DNA of 64,000 nucleotides from Roseburia sp. (GTDB lineage Bacteria > Bacillota > Clostridia > Lachnospirales > Lachnospiraceae): the NCBI GenBank assembly GCA_022771695.1, contig JALEKJ010000017.1, forward strand, positions 1 to 64,000, written 5' to 3'. A program made the translations under genes and the position numbers. This document shows, in pieces, positions 8,093 to 17,725 of the stretch (positions are counted from its first letter, which is position 1; every line of letters starts with the position of its first letter). Below the pieces are notes generated by a model that searched no databases, was not told the origin of the DNA, and saw only the letters and a list, made by a program, of their open reading frames with translations.

Positions 8093-9433
8093 TTATTTGT
8101 TACTTCTTCTCCAGATATGCATTTTTTCGGCTTCTGCAATCAGCTCATCGCGGAAATCCGGATGTGCGATGGAGATAAGTGCTTCCGCTTTTTGCCATGC
8201 AGACAGTCCTTTTATGTTTACCTTTCCGTATTCGGTAACGACAAAGTGCGTGTTGGCACGTGTGTCGGTTACGATGGAACCGTTCGCCAATGTTGGGCGG
8301 ATTCTGGATTTGAGGTTGCCATCTTTATCCTTGAAGGTAGAGGAAAGGCAGATAAAGCTCTTACCGCCGTTGGAGAGATAAGCACCAAGTACGAAGTCGA
8401 GCTGTCCGCCTGCACCACTGATGTGCTTGATGCCCGCAGATTCGGCATTGACCTGACCGAACAAATCGATATCCACGGCGTTGTTGATGGAGATAAAATT
8501 ATCCAGTGCGGAGATGGAGCGAATATCATTCGTATAATCAACCGGTGCACTCATCAACTCCGGGTTTTCATCCATATAGTCGTACATCTTTTTCGTACCG
8601 GCACCGAAGGCATACGCCTGACGATAACGGTCAATATTTTTCTTGGAACCGTTGATTTTGCCGGCTCTGGCAATATCAACAAAGGCATCTACATACATTT
8701 CGGTATGAACACCTAAGTCCTTTAAATCAGATTCTGCAATCAGGGAACCGACTGCATTTGGCATACCACCGATACCGAGCTGTAAGCAGGCTCCGTTTGG
8801 AATCTCGTCTACGATTAATTTCGCAACTGCCTTATCGACGTCTGTAGCAGGACCACCGGCACCTAATTCACCGATTGGCGGATTCTCACCTTCTACGATA
8901 TAGGTGACATCGGAGATATGTACGCCGCATTCCGTTCCGCCGAGGCAGCGAGGCATATTTTCATTTACCTCTACGATGATGTGTTTGGCACGTTCACACA
9001 TAGCACCGAGATGAGAGGCACTTGGACCGAAATTGAAGAAACCATGTGAATCCATTGGAGCTACTTGGAACATAGCGACATCATCCGGACAGTCCAAATC
9101 GCGGTAGTAACGAGGAAGCTCAGAATAACGAATCGGTGCATAGTAAGCAAGACCGCGCGCAATCATCTTACGCTCGATGCCTGACATATGCCAGGAGTTC
9201 CAACAAAAATGTTCTCCGGCATCTTCACGCTCAAATACAGCAAGTGGCTTTAAGAGAATACCGCCGCGCAGCTTCACGTCGCGAAGTTCGTCAGTACGTT
9301 TTGCCAGCGCCTTATCCAGTGCATCTACCGTGTTTGTACACCAACCGTAATCAACCCAGTCTCCGGATTTGATGAGCTTTACCGCTTCATCTGCAGATAC
9401 CAGTTTCTGTTTGTATTCCTGTGAAAAATCCAT
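8093..9433 (-). CDS. but: Butyryl-CoA:acetate CoA-transferase
   Basis: 446 residues, very close in my recollection to the But enzyme of Roseburia and Eubacterium rectale (opening [19 protein letters not shown], ending MHIWRRSN). It moves CoA from butyryl-CoA to acetate, releasing butyrate and regenerating acetyl-CoA, the final step of colonic butyrate formation; it is cytoplasmic. The expected catalytic glutamate lies in HTEMYVDAF and the glycine-rich motif SGAGGQLDF is intact. A strong AGGGAGGG site precedes the ATG. The gene has its own promoter and a strong terminator, consistent with high independent expression. Confidence 0.95.
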   Translation of the reverse strand: MDFSQEYKQKLVSADEAVKLIKSGDWVDYGWCTNTVDALDKALAKRTDELRDVKLRGGILLKPLAVFEREDAGEHFCWNSWHMSGIERKMIARGLAYYAPIRYSELPRYYRDLDCPDDVAMFQVAPMDSHGFFNFGPSASHLGAMCERAKHIIVEVNENMPRCLGGTECGVHISDVTYIVEGENPPIGELGAGGPATDVDKAVAKLIVDEIPNGACLQLGIGGMPNAVGSLIAESDLKDLGVHTEMYVDAFVDIARAGKINGSKKNIDRYRQAYAFGAGTKKMYDYMDENPELMSAPVDYTNDIRSISALDNFISINNAVDIDLFGQVNAESAGIKHISGAGGQLDFVLGAYLSNGGKSFICLSSTFKDKDGNLKSRIRPTLANGSIVTDTRANTHFVVTEYGKVNIKGLSAWQKAEALISIAHPDFRDELIAEAEKMHIWRRSNK

Positions 9434-9491
9434 CTTAAAACCCTCCCTATTCGTTTTGTAAAAAAGATTGTTAAAAATTTACCATAGTTTC

Positions 9492-9520
9492 ATCCTATCA
9501 CTTTATCCATTATTTTACAA
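9492..9520 (-). promoter_or_regulatory. but: Likely promoter of the CoA-transferase gene
   Basis: On the minus strand TTGTAA (complement 9515-9520), 17 bases, TAGGAT (complement 9492-9497) gives an acceptable sigma-A promoter about 60 bases before the start codon. Confidence 0.4.
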
Positions 9521-9523
9521 CCC

Positions 9524-10594
9524 CTATAGTTCCTCAGGCATTCTCCAATCCCTAGAAGCTTCCCGGTATTTATCCAGTTGCATCTCGTATTGAATGACGA
9601 GCGCTGTATTCGATGGTATTTTTGCTTTCTCATCGGCTAACAAGAACTCGTAGCACTCGACCAGACCAAGCAGTGGCAAATCACCGCAGGTGTGGATATC
9701 TAAGATACTCTCCGTCTCATAAGCGGCGTTATAAAACCACAGAACGGCTTCTTCATAATCGCGCTCTGCGAGGAAAAACATGCCGAGCTCGTAACAGATT
9801 TCTGCGCATGGATTTGTCAACATATCTTTCATTGTCAGCTTGAAGAACTCATTTTTGTTGCCCTCTAAACGATAGATATGTGCAAGGATGCAGGAGGCCT
9901 CTTTACGGGCATCATCGGATGCATCATTGTCAAAAATTGCACGAAAAATCGGTTTGGCGGCTGCAAAATCCTTGGTGTCGCCTGTTTTTAACAGCTCCTT
10001 TGCGTACATGGTGCGGATCTTCGGAGAAAACTGCCCGTCATGCTCAAAAGCTTTGATAAAAATGGAAAAATCACGTTTGCTGTGAAGAGACTGTGGTTTG
10101 TGCAGAATTTCCACATCGCTGTCAAAAATAACCGGCTGTAAGCGGACCGTCTCATGAATCGGATCAATCCAGGTAAAAGTACGCAGACGTTTGAACAGCT
10201 TTGGTCGATATTCTTTTTGTGCATTTAAGACGGTGTCAAATTCGGATACGGTCACGTATTTCATCTGAACGATTTCAATCTCCGGAAGAAGGAAATTTTT
10301 CAGACGAAGGAAGCGCGCATGATTCTCCTCGTCTAAGATTTCGTCCGCATCCGCCGTGTAGATGTATTCCATCGTTGCCTTAGAAAAAGAAAAATTGCGT
10401 GCAGCGGAAAAGTCGTTTGTCCACTTGTAGTCATAAATTTTGGAAGTGTAGCGCGCAGCGATTTCCTTGGTGCGGTCGGTCGAACCGGTGTCAACAATGA
10501 TAATCTCATCCATGAGGTCTGCAATGCTCTCAAGGCATCGTTCCAGTACGGCTTCTTCGTTTTTTACAATCATGCATAGGCTGATAGTCGGCAT
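9524..10594 (-). CDS. Family 2 glycosyltransferase with C-terminal helical repeats
   Basis: 356 residues. The GT-A fold opens with TISLCMIVKNEE, continues with IVDTGSTDRT (about 34-42) and has the metal-binding DAD near residue 82, as in SunS/TPR glycosyltransferases. Residues 200-350 are helical and resemble tetratricopeptide units. The start at 10594 is supported by GGGGAGG; the longer upstream reading lacks a site. It is a single gene with no sugar-metabolism neighbours. SunS-type relatives glycosylate peptides or proteins such as flagellin, but the acceptor cannot be deduced. Confidence 0.85.
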   Translation of the reverse strand: MPTISLCMIVKNEEAVLERCLESIADLMDEIIIVDTGSTDRTKEIAARYTSKIYDYKWTNDFSAARNFSFSKATMEYIYTADADEILDEENHARFLRLKNFLLPEIEIVQMKYVTVSEFDTVLNAQKEYRPKLFKRLRTFTWIDPIHETVRLQPVIFDSDVEILHKPQSLHSKRDFSIFIKAFEHDGQFSPKIRTMYAKELLKTGDTKDFAAAKPIFRAIFDNDASDDARKEASCILAHIYRLEGNKNEFFKLTMKDMLTNPCAEICYELGMFFLAERDYEEAVLWFYNAAYETESILDIHTCGDLPLLGLVECYEFLLADEKAKIPSNTALVIQYEMQLDKYREASRDWRMPEEL

Positions 10595-10795
10595 AAAAAT
10601 CCTCCCCGTTTGCAAAGTCAGTGAGTGAAAATAACGTAGCATATTATTTACATGAATTGTAACATATATCAGTAAAAACTACAAAGAGATGGAAAACGAA
10701 TCCTTGATATGCTACAGTAATATAGAAAGTAAATGGAATTTATCTTGTAAATACACAGAAAAAAGTAGGCAAAAATATAGAAGGAGTAAAGTAGG

Positions 10796-11995
10796 ATGAG
10801 TGCAATTGCAACATTAAAAAAAGGGGAAGGGCGTACCATAAAAGCGGGTGGTATGTGGATATTTGATAATGAAATTGCTGCAATCACGGGTGATTTTGAG
10901 AATGGAGATATCGTCATCGTCAAAGATTTTGACGGTTATCCGATGGGAAGAGGATTTATCAACGGAAATTCGAAAATCAGAATTCGTCTGATGACGCGCC
11001 ATGTAGAGCAGGAAATCGACAGCGATTTCTTGATGGGCAGGGTAAGAGACGCTTGGGAATACCGGAAAAAGACGGTGGATACAAGCAGTTGCCGCGTCAT
11101 TTTCGGGGTGGCGGATTTTCTGCCGGGCATTGTAGTGGACAAGTTTTCGGATGTGCTGGTTGTGGAATCTTTAGCGCTCGGCATTGACCGGTTCAAACTC
11201 GAAATCATCGATGACTTAAAGAAGATTATGGCAGAAGATGGAATTGTCATTCGCGGCGTTTACGAGAGAAGTGATGCGAAGGTACGATTGAATGAAGGGA
11301 TGGAGCGTGTCAAGGGATTTATTGGCGAGGAATTTGACACCAATGTGCCCATCGAGGAAAACGGTGTGAAATATATCGTAGATGTAAAGGACGGTCAGAA
11401 AACCGGATTTTTCTTAGACCAGAAATATAATCGTCTCGCGATACAGAGGCTCTGCAAAGGGGCGAAAGTTCTTGACTGTTTTACCCATACGGGTTCCTTT
11501 GCGTTAAACGCGGGAATCGCGGGAGCAGCAAGTGTTCTTGGCGTGGATGCTTCGGAGCTTGCCGTACATCAAGCCGAAGAAAACGCGGCGTTAAACGGTC
11601 TTTCCGATACCGTTCATTTCAAATGTGAGGATGTGTTTGCGCTTCTGCCGGAATTAGAGCGTGCAGGAGAAAAGTTTGATGTCGTTATCTTAGACCCTCC
11701 GGCCTTTACCAAATCGAGGAGTTCCATTAAGAATGCGGTGAAGGGCTACCGGGAAATCAATCTTCGCGCCATGAAGCTTGTAAAAAATGGTGGTTATCTG
11801 GCAACCTGTTCCTGCTCCCATTTCATGGATTACGAGTTGTTTACGAAGACGATTCATCAGGCGGCACAGAATGTGCATAAACGTTTGCGACAGGTGGAAT
11901 ACCGCACGCAGGCTCCGGACCATCCGATTTTATGGGCTGCGGATGAGAGTTATTATTTGAAGTTCTATATTTTCCAGGTGGTGGATGAAAGATAG
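10796..11995 (+). CDS. Class I SAM-dependent rRNA methyltransferase, RlmI-like
   Basis: 399 residues with an N-terminal PUA domain (about 1-75), an EEHEE-type linker and a Rossmann methyltransferase domain (motif I VLDCFTHTGSFAL near 227; motif IV LDPPAFTKS near 300; motif VI ATCSCSHFM near 335 with the candidate nucleophile cysteine). This is the arrangement of RlmI, which makes 5-methylcytosine in 23S rRNA; the exact base target in Firmicutes is less certain. An AGAAGGAG ribosome-binding site supports the start. It is transcribed as a single unit before the cyclase gene. Confidence 0.9.
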   Translation: MSAIATLKKGEGRTIKAGGMWIFDNEIAAITGDFENGDIVIVKDFDGYPMGRGFINGNSKIRIRLMTRHVEQEIDSDFLMGRVRDAWEYRKKTVDTSSCRVIFGVADFLPGIVVDKFSDVLVVESLALGIDRFKLEIIDDLKKIMAEDGIVIRGVYERSDAKVRLNEGMERVKGFIGEEFDTNVPIEENGVKYIVDVKDGQKTGFFLDQKYNRLAIQRLCKGAKVLDCFTHTGSFALNAGIAGAASVLGVDASELAVHQAEENAALNGLSDTVHFKCEDVFALLPELERAGEKFDVVILDPPAFTKSRSSIKNAVKGYREINLRAMKLVKNGGYLATCSCSHFMDYELFTKTIHQAAQNVHKRLRQVEYRTQAPDHPILWAADESYYLKFYIFQVVDER

Positions 11996-12073
11996 TATTT
12001 GGAAGGGTTTTGGAAAATTTCACAACGGGACTTAATTAGGATAATCGGATACACATAAGATGGGAGTTTATGG

Positions 12074-14209
12074 ATGAATATTACGAATTTAGAGATGACC
12101 CAGGCCTCAATAGAGATATTTGGCGGATTTATCTGTCTTATGCTGGTAGTTATCATAATGATGAACGGGCATGAAAGAACCAGTTGGAAACTGTTAAGAT
12201 GGATGTTTTTTTTGACCGCAGCAATCTTTTTTTCTGAGGCATGCGCATACATTTTTAGGGGCAATACAGACGGATTCAGCATGTTTATGACGAGAAGCAG
12301 CAATTTTGGCGTGTTTTTTCTTAACATTGTCCTCAGCGGCCTTTTTATACACTATGTGTACAGTCTGTTACAGGAAAAAGATGTGATTCCAAGTAAGATA
12401 TATCGAAATATAGTTGGTATATGTGTGTTGTCAGATTCCATTATTCTGGTTACCAATATGTTTACCAAATGGATGTACTACTTTGATGAAGCGAATTATT
12501 ATCACAGAAATACAGGCTGGTATATCTACACCGTATTAAATTTAATATGTATTCTTACCAGCAGTGCGATGAGTATACGGTACCGCAAAGCGGTAAGAAA
12601 AACCATGCTGGCAGCCCTGTTATTTTATGCTTTTGCACCGGTGATTGCCATTATTGTGCAGACATTTATCTATGGAATATCCATAACAAATATTGGTATA
12701 TTCACGGCATTGTTTTTTATGCTGCTGGCTTACTTAAAGGAATGGGGAAGAACGAAGGAAAGAAAAGAAAGAAAATCGATTGAGATTGTCGTTTTATTCA
12801 TAATTATGACAATCAGTATGAGCGCATCCCTTATTTCCTGCATTGTTTCCATTGAGCACATTTCTGCCAAAAACTCTGAAAGCAATAGTATGTTGATTGC
12901 ACATGTGGTAAATGACGGTATAGAAAATAAATTTATAAAACCGATTATCGTCGCTGAAACGATGTCAAACGACTATAGTCTAAAGGAATATATGAAAAAA
13001 AGCGGCGCAGGTTCGCCGGAAGCTGTGGAACAGGAGGTGGCATCTTACTTAGAGTCCATCAGAAACGGATTCAGCTATTCGATGGTTTACGCAGTTTGCG
13101 ATGCATCAAAGGCATACTATACTTATGATGGAATCAGCAAGTATATTGATACAAAAGAGGACGAACATGATATTTGGTATAAGCAGTTTTTGGAAAAGGG
13201 AAAGCATTATGAACTGAATGTGAATACGGATGAAGCCAATCATTGGGAATTATCGGTCTTTGTAAACACAGAGGTTACCGATGAAAATGGAAATTTTCTC
13301 GGAGTGTGCGGCGTCGGCGTTGAAATGACAGAGTTACAGAATCTTCTGAGACAGTATGAAGAAACCTACAATGTGAAAATCGATATGATTGACAAAGAGG
13401 GGTTGATACAGGTCGATTCGGAGGCAAAGCGCATTGAACAGGAGTATTTGGATAATTCCTATTTGGAACATGTTGGTTCCGGTGAATTTTATTACGAAGA
13501 AGGCGCAGAAAGCAGCCGCATGACAAAATATATGGCGGATTTGGACTGGTATCTGGTTGTGGAAGATTACGATCCGGACAAGATGAATCTGACAGAGCTT
13601 ATTACATCGAGTATTATTATTTTTGTGATTGGATTAATGATGATGGGAATCGTTTTTTCTGTGCTCTCTATCCGTGAACGCAAGGCATCAAGAGAACTGA
13701 TGGAAAGACGAAAAATATCCTTAACAGACGATATGACCGGTCTTTTCAATCACCGCGCTTACGAAGAGGACTGCAGGAAAATACTGGAAACGAATTCTGT
13801 TCCGAGAATCACCTTGATTATGATGGATGTAAACGGATTAAAGAAAGTCAATGATACTTATGGCCATATGGCAGGCGATGAGTTGATTATCGGGGCTGCA
13901 AAGTGCATTCAGACAGTGATGGGGGAGTATGGAAACGTATACAGAACCGGTGGCGATGAATTTGTGGCATTGCTGGAATGTACCGGAAATCAATTGAATG
14001 ATATGCTTCAAACTTTTGAACATATGACAGCCGGCTGGAAGGGAACATACCCATGTGAACTTGCCATATCAAAGGGTGTTGTAGTGGGAGAAAAGCATGG
14101 CAATCTGACTTTTGATGAGATGAAGGAACTGGCAGATAAACGAATGTATGAAGATAAAGATGCGTATTATAGACGCAAAGGTAGGGGAAAAAGTGATTAC
14201 AGGAATTAA
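12074..14209 (+). CDS. Membrane diguanylate cyclase with extracellular sensor
   Basis: 711 residues. Residues 1-225 hold about seven hydrophobic helices; a further helix near 235-260 leads to an extracellular region of about 250 residues that looks like a dCache sensor (motifs GVCGVGVEM and DLDWYLVVEDY); a final helix (about 512-535) precedes the GGDEF domain (about 555-705). That domain has LTDDMTGLFNHRAY and an intact GGDEF near 626, so it should form cyclic di-GMP. I see no RxxD inhibitory site five residues before GGDEF. Its coding region overlaps the MATE gene, suggesting joint translation. Confidence 0.9.
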   Translation: MNITNLEMTQASIEIFGGFICLMLVVIIMMNGHERTSWKLLRWMFFLTAAIFFSEACAYIFRGNTDGFSMFMTRSSNFGVFFLNIVLSGLFIHYVYSLLQEKDVIPSKIYRNIVGICVLSDSIILVTNMFTKWMYYFDEANYYHRNTGWYIYTVLNLICILTSSAMSIRYRKAVRKTMLAALLFYAFAPVIAIIVQTFIYGISITNIGIFTALFFMLLAYLKEWGRTKERKERKSIEIVVLFIIMTISMSASLISCIVSIEHISAKNSESNSMLIAHVVNDGIENKFIKPIIVAETMSNDYSLKEYMKKSGAGSPEAVEQEVASYLESIRNGFSYSMVYAVCDASKAYYTYDGISKYIDTKEDEHDIWYKQFLEKGKHYELNVNTDEANHWELSVFVNTEVTDENGNFLGVCGVGVEMTELQNLLRQYEETYNVKIDMIDKEGLIQVDSEAKRIEQEYLDNSYLEHVGSGEFYYEEGAESSRMTKYMADLDWYLVVEDYDPDKMNLTELITSSIIIFVIGLMMMGIVFSVLSIRERKASRELMERRKISLTDDMTGLFNHRAYEEDCRKILETNSVPRITLIMMDVNGLKKVNDTYGHMAGDELIIGAAKCIQTVMGEYGNVYRTGGDEFVALLECTGNQLNDMLQTFEHMTAGWKGTYPCELAISKGVVVGEKHGNLTFDEMKELADKRMYEDKDAYYRRKGRGKSDYRN

Positions 14210-15554
14210 TTTTCAGGATGGATTTTATAGAAAACTAAAGACGCTGGTACTTCCGATTACAGTGCAGCATTTTATGCTTGCACTGGTAAGTGCGACAGAC
14301 GCGATTATGCTAGGAGCGGTGAGTCAGACAGCATTGTCTGCGGTTTCGCTCGCAGGTCAGATACAGTTTGTGCTAAACCTGTTCATCAGCGGCATTTCCG
14401 CAGGCTCCGGAATTATGGCAGCGCAATATTGGGGAAAGGGAGATGCAGCGTCGATTGAATCGGTGATTCCGATTGCACTGCGGACAAATCTGATTTTCAG
14501 CGGAATTTTTACGGTGGTTGCAGCGTTTGTGCCGGAGATGCTGATGCGGATATTTACGAATGATGCAGCACTGATTACCAGCGGAGCAGAATATTTGCGG
14601 GCGGTATCCTTTTCCTATTTACTCTGCGGCATTTCACAGATTTATCTGATCCTGTTAAAAAATACGGGGCATGCTTCCGTCAGTTCCCAAATCAGTTCTA
14701 CGGCAGTGGTTTTAAATATTATTTTGAATGCGATTTTGATTTTCGGATTGCTGGGATTTCCGGCGCTTGGAATTGTCGGAGCCGCGTATGCAACGGTGAT
14801 TGCCCGTTTTGCGGAGTTGCTTTGGAGTTATATCGAGACAAAACGTCCGGGACGTGTACGGGTTATTTGGGAAAAAATGTTTGAGACGGCGGATCGTACG
14901 CTCGCAAAGGACTTTTGGCATTATACGACACCGGTACTGGGAGCAGCATTGGTGTGGGGCATTGCATATGTGTCTTACTCTGTGATTATGGGGCATATGG
15001 GCAGTGATGCGGTGGCGGCAAACTCCATCACCACAATCGCCAAAAACATGTTATCCTGTCTGATTCGTGGTGTCAGCGGCGGTGCCGGCGTGCTGATTGG
15101 AAATCTGTTAGGTGCCGGAGACTTGCGGAAAGCAAAAGAGTATGGCGGAAGGCTGACCCGCATGGCGATTGCGGTAGGTGTTGCTACCGGTGGTCTTTTG
15201 ATGCTGATATCACCTCTTATTGTGAAGTATGCACCGTTAAGCGAGACGGCGGCACACTATTTGCAGTATATGCTGCTGTTTTGCGGCTTAAATATTATGG
15301 CGCAGTCCGTAAACACGACTGTTTTGGACGGTATCTTCTGCGCCGGTGGTGATTCGAAATTTGATATGAAGGGAAATTTGGGAGCAATGTGGTGCTTTTC
15401 TGTGCCACTTGGATTTCTGGCGGCGTTTGGCTTGAAACTTCCGGTGATGGTGGTATATTGTATTGTTAATTTGGATGAGATTGTAAAAATTCCGGCAGTT
15501 TATCTACACTATAAGAAATATATCTGGGTTAGAAATATTACACGGGAATCGTAG
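14193..15554 (+). CDS. MATE-family multidrug/sodium antiporter
   Basis: About 453 residues with twelve hydrophobic segments in two six-helix halves, as in NorM/DinF relatives that expel cationic compounds using an ion gradient. The early motif LVLPITVQHFMLALVSATDA and the second-half repeat FWHYTTPVLGAALVWG are characteristic. I prefer the GTG at 14193, placed after AAAGGTAGGGG and overlapping the cyclase gene by 17 bases; an in-frame ATG at 14148 is possible but lies deeper in the cyclase. The substrate is unknown. Confidence 0.9.
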   Translation: MITGINFQDGFYRKLKTLVLPITVQHFMLALVSATDAIMLGAVSQTALSAVSLAGQIQFVLNLFISGISAGSGIMAAQYWGKGDAASIESVIPIALRTNLIFSGIFTVVAAFVPEMLMRIFTNDAALITSGAEYLRAVSFSYLLCGISQIYLILLKNTGHASVSSQISSTAVVLNIILNAILIFGLLGFPALGIVGAAYATVIARFAELLWSYIETKRPGRVRVIWEKMFETADRTLAKDFWHYTTPVLGAALVWGIAYVSYSVIMGHMGSDAVAANSITTIAKNMLSCLIRGVSGGAGVLIGNLLGAGDLRKAKEYGGRLTRMAIAVGVATGGLLMLISPLIVKYAPLSETAAHYLQYMLLFCGLNIMAQSVNTTVLDGIFCAGGDSKFDMKGNLGAMWCFSVPLGFLAAFGLKLPVMVVYCIVNLDEIVKIPAVYLHYKKYIWVRNITRES

Positions 15555-15605
15555 AAAATGGAAATCCGCAGGGAAGAATATCTTTTTGCGGTAGAGGGTA
15601 GCGAG

Positions 15606-16787
15606 ATGACAGAGAAAAAGACAAATTATAAAAAAAGAGCGGTAAATGTAGAGGATGCCTGTCCTTATGCCAAGAAGTGCGGTGGCTGTGACTATCAGGG
15701 CACAGCATATGAGAAACAATTAAAAGAAAAGCAGGAACTGGTGCAGAAGTATGTAGGCGGGTTTTGCAAGGTGCGTCCGATCATCGGAATGGAGAACCCG
15801 TACCATTACCGCAATAAGGTGCATGCGGTATTTGATATTGCCAAAGGAGGTGCAATTATCTCCGGCGTTTACAAGGCAGGCACACATGACGTGGTAAGTA
15901 TTGATGAATGCCGGATTGAGGATGAGATTTCGGACGCAATCATCCGTGATATCCGGGGGCTGCTTCGTTCCTTTAAAATTAAGACTTATGACGAGGATAC
16001 CGGTTACGGCTTGCTGCGCCATGTGCTGGTGCGTCGTGGGTTTCACAGCGGTGAGGTGATGGTGGTGCTGGTACTCGGCTCGCCGATTCTGCCGTCTAAG
16101 AACAATTTTGTGAAGGCACTTCGCAAGCTACACCCGGAGATTACCACCGTGGTCATCAATGTCAACAACAAGAAAACCAGCATGGTGCTTGGAGACAAAG
16201 AGACCGTGATTTACGGAAAAGGCTATATTGAGGATACGCTGTGCGGTCGTACCTTCCGTATTTCACCGAAGTCCTTTTATCAGGTAAATCCGGTGCAGAC
16301 GGAGCATCTTTACGGCAAAGCAATCGAGTATGCGAAGCTGACGGGCAAGGAGAAGGTCGTGGATGCCTACTGCGGTATCGGTACGATCGGACTGATTGCG
16401 GCAGACAAAGCAATGGAAGTCATCAGTGTGGAACTGAATAAGGATGCCGTGAGGGATGCCATCACAAATGCTAAGCGAAATCAAATCAAAAATGTACAGT
16501 TTTACAATGCTGATGCGGGGAAATTTATGGTAGAGATGTCGGAACAGGGGGCGGATGTGGATGTCGTATTCATGGATCCGCCGCGCGCGGGAAGCGACGA
16601 AGCGTTCCTATCTTCCGTTGTAAAACTTGCACCGAAACGTGTGGTCTATGTGTCCTGCAATCCGGAGACGCTGGCAAGAGATTTGAAGTACTTGACGAAA
16701 CACGGCTATCGGGCGGAAGAATGCACCCCGGTGGATATGTTTCCTTGGACAAAACATTGTGAGGTGGTCTGCACCCTTCGCAAGTAG
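15606..16787 (+). CDS. RNA uracil-C5 methyltransferase, RlmD/TrmA family, no TRAM domain
   Basis: About 393 residues. An N-terminal cysteine cluster (CPYAKKCGGCDYQ, plus one further cysteine) should bind a [4Fe-4S] cluster; the usual N-terminal TRAM domain is lacking. The methyltransferase core shows VVDAYCGIGTIGL (SAM motif I), FMDPPRAG, and the catalytic cysteine in VSCNPETLARDL near the C-terminus. It methylates a uracil in 23S rRNA or tRNA with SAM. The start is uncertain: ATG 15606 has a GAGGG element upstream, while ATG 15558 would add 16 residues. The gene follows the MATE pump within about 50 bases. Confidence 0.9.
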   Translation: MTEKKTNYKKRAVNVEDACPYAKKCGGCDYQGTAYEKQLKEKQELVQKYVGGFCKVRPIIGMENPYHYRNKVHAVFDIAKGGAIISGVYKAGTHDVVSIDECRIEDEISDAIIRDIRGLLRSFKIKTYDEDTGYGLLRHVLVRRGFHSGEVMVVLVLGSPILPSKNNFVKALRKLHPEITTVVINVNNKKTSMVLGDKETVIYGKGYIEDTLCGRTFRISPKSFYQVNPVQTEHLYGKAIEYAKLTGKEKVVDAYCGIGTIGLIAADKAMEVISVELNKDAVRDAITNAKRNQIKNVQFYNADAGKFMVEMSEQGADVDVVFMDPPRAGSDEAFLSSVVKLAPKRVVYVSCNPETLARDLKYLTKHGYRAEECTPVDMFPWTKHCEVVCTLRK

Positions 16788-16891
16788 GGACGCTTCTTTT
16801 GCCACGGTCATTGTCCCTTTGCCACGCCCACTGTTCCTTTGCCATGATTTTCATGACAGAGGGACAGTGGGCGTGGCAAAAGAAACGTCCC
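16787..16891. repeat. REPIN-like imperfect palindrome with internal 20-base repeats
   Basis: Outer arms of 19 bases (16787-16805 and 16873-16891) match with one mismatch, and inner arms around 16820-16838 and 16861-16877 are also complementary. The left half contains three degenerate 20-base units beginning TTTGCCA. The motif GGGACG-TTCTTTTGCCAC resembles interspersed palindromes of Firmicutes that are mobilised by RAYT/IS200-like transposases. The element begins on the last base of the methyltransferase stop codon. No transposase is nearby. Confidence 0.65.
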
Positions 16892-16926
16892 CGCTGTCAT
16901 TTCAAGCTGAAAAATGTATATTACAG

Positions 16927-16965
16927 AAAGTACCTCTTTTTTCGAACCGAAAAAAGAGGTACTTT
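16927..16965. terminator. Perfect 18-base hairpin ahead of the flotillin operon
   Basis: Arms 16927-16944 and 16948-16965 are perfectly complementary with a three-base loop. The only T-run at the 3' end is three bases, but internal U/A tracts are long. It may terminate the methyltransferase transcript, act as an attenuator for the kinase gene that starts 20 bases later, or be an operator. Confidence 0.55.
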
Positions 16966-16985
16966 AAACATGCGAGGTGACAAAC

Positions 16986-17711
16986 ATGAAAACAGGTTTA
17001 ATCTTATGCTTGCTGGTGGCACTAATCTTGATGATATGTATTCTCATTATACTGAGACAGTATCTGAAATTAAAACGTAGCTACGATGCCATGCTGGCAA
17101 GTTATCGAAACTTGGAAGAATTAAATGGTACCCTCAGAATGCAGAGACATGATTATCTGAATCACCTTCAGGTAATCTATGGAATGACGGAGCTTGAGGA
17201 ATATGATGAACTGAAGCGTTATCTGGATCCGCTGTATAAGGATATGATGAAAACGGGAAAGGCGCTTCGAACGGCGAAACCGGCGATTAATGCCCTTATC
17301 AGAGCGAAAAGCTCTGAGGCAGAGAACAGTAACATTGATGTTTACATAGAAGTGAAGTCAGACCTGAAGGCATTAGAGATTCCGGATTGGGAGCTTTGCA
17401 AGGTTTTATCCAATATTATCGATAACGGTATCACAGCACTAAAGTTAAGGGAAACGGATAAGAAGTTGTGGATAGATATTACGGAAACCCAAGATGATTA
17501 CAGATTTGTGATTGCCAATAACGGACCGATGATAGCGGAAAAGCAGCAGAGTGAGATATTTAAGCAGGGGGTAACAACAAAATCAGAAGAAGGTCATGGG
17601 ATGGGACTTTTCATTGCGAGCAATGTGATGAAATATTATAAGGGTAAGATTACTTTAAAATCCGATGAAGAGCAGACCTGCTTTCAGATAACCTTGCCAA
17701 AGAAAAAGTAA
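16986..17711 (+). CDS. Short GHKL sensor histidine kinase
   Basis: About 241 residues: one N-terminal membrane helix (about 4-25), a coiled linker, an H-box MQRHDYLNHLQVIYG near residue 50, and a GHKL ATPase domain with N-box IIDNGITA, NNGP (G1-like) and GHGMGL (G2). The layout is close to minimal LytS/AgrC or Spo0B-like kinases and lacks any extracellular sensor. ATG 16986 is preferred to GTG 16977 because GAGGTG lies 6 bases upstream. It begins a four-gene operon with NfeD, flotillin and a LytTR regulator, so it may sense membrane state through those partners. Confidence 0.88.
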   Translation: MKTGLILCLLVALILMICILIILRQYLKLKRSYDAMLASYRNLEELNGTLRMQRHDYLNHLQVIYGMTELEEYDELKRYLDPLYKDMMKTGKALRTAKPAINALIRAKSSEAENSNIDVYIEVKSDLKALEIPDWELCKVLSNIIDNGITALKLRETDKKLWIDITETQDDYRFVIANNGPMIAEKQQSEIFKQGVTTKSEEGHGMGLFIASNVMKYYKGKITLKSDEEQTCFQITLPKKK

Positions 17712-17725
17712 GAGAGGTGATAGGT

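Noticed and set aside
16759..17080. Short reading frames across the REPIN and hairpin
   Set aside because: They lack ribosome-binding sites, translate palindromic repeat sequence and match no family.
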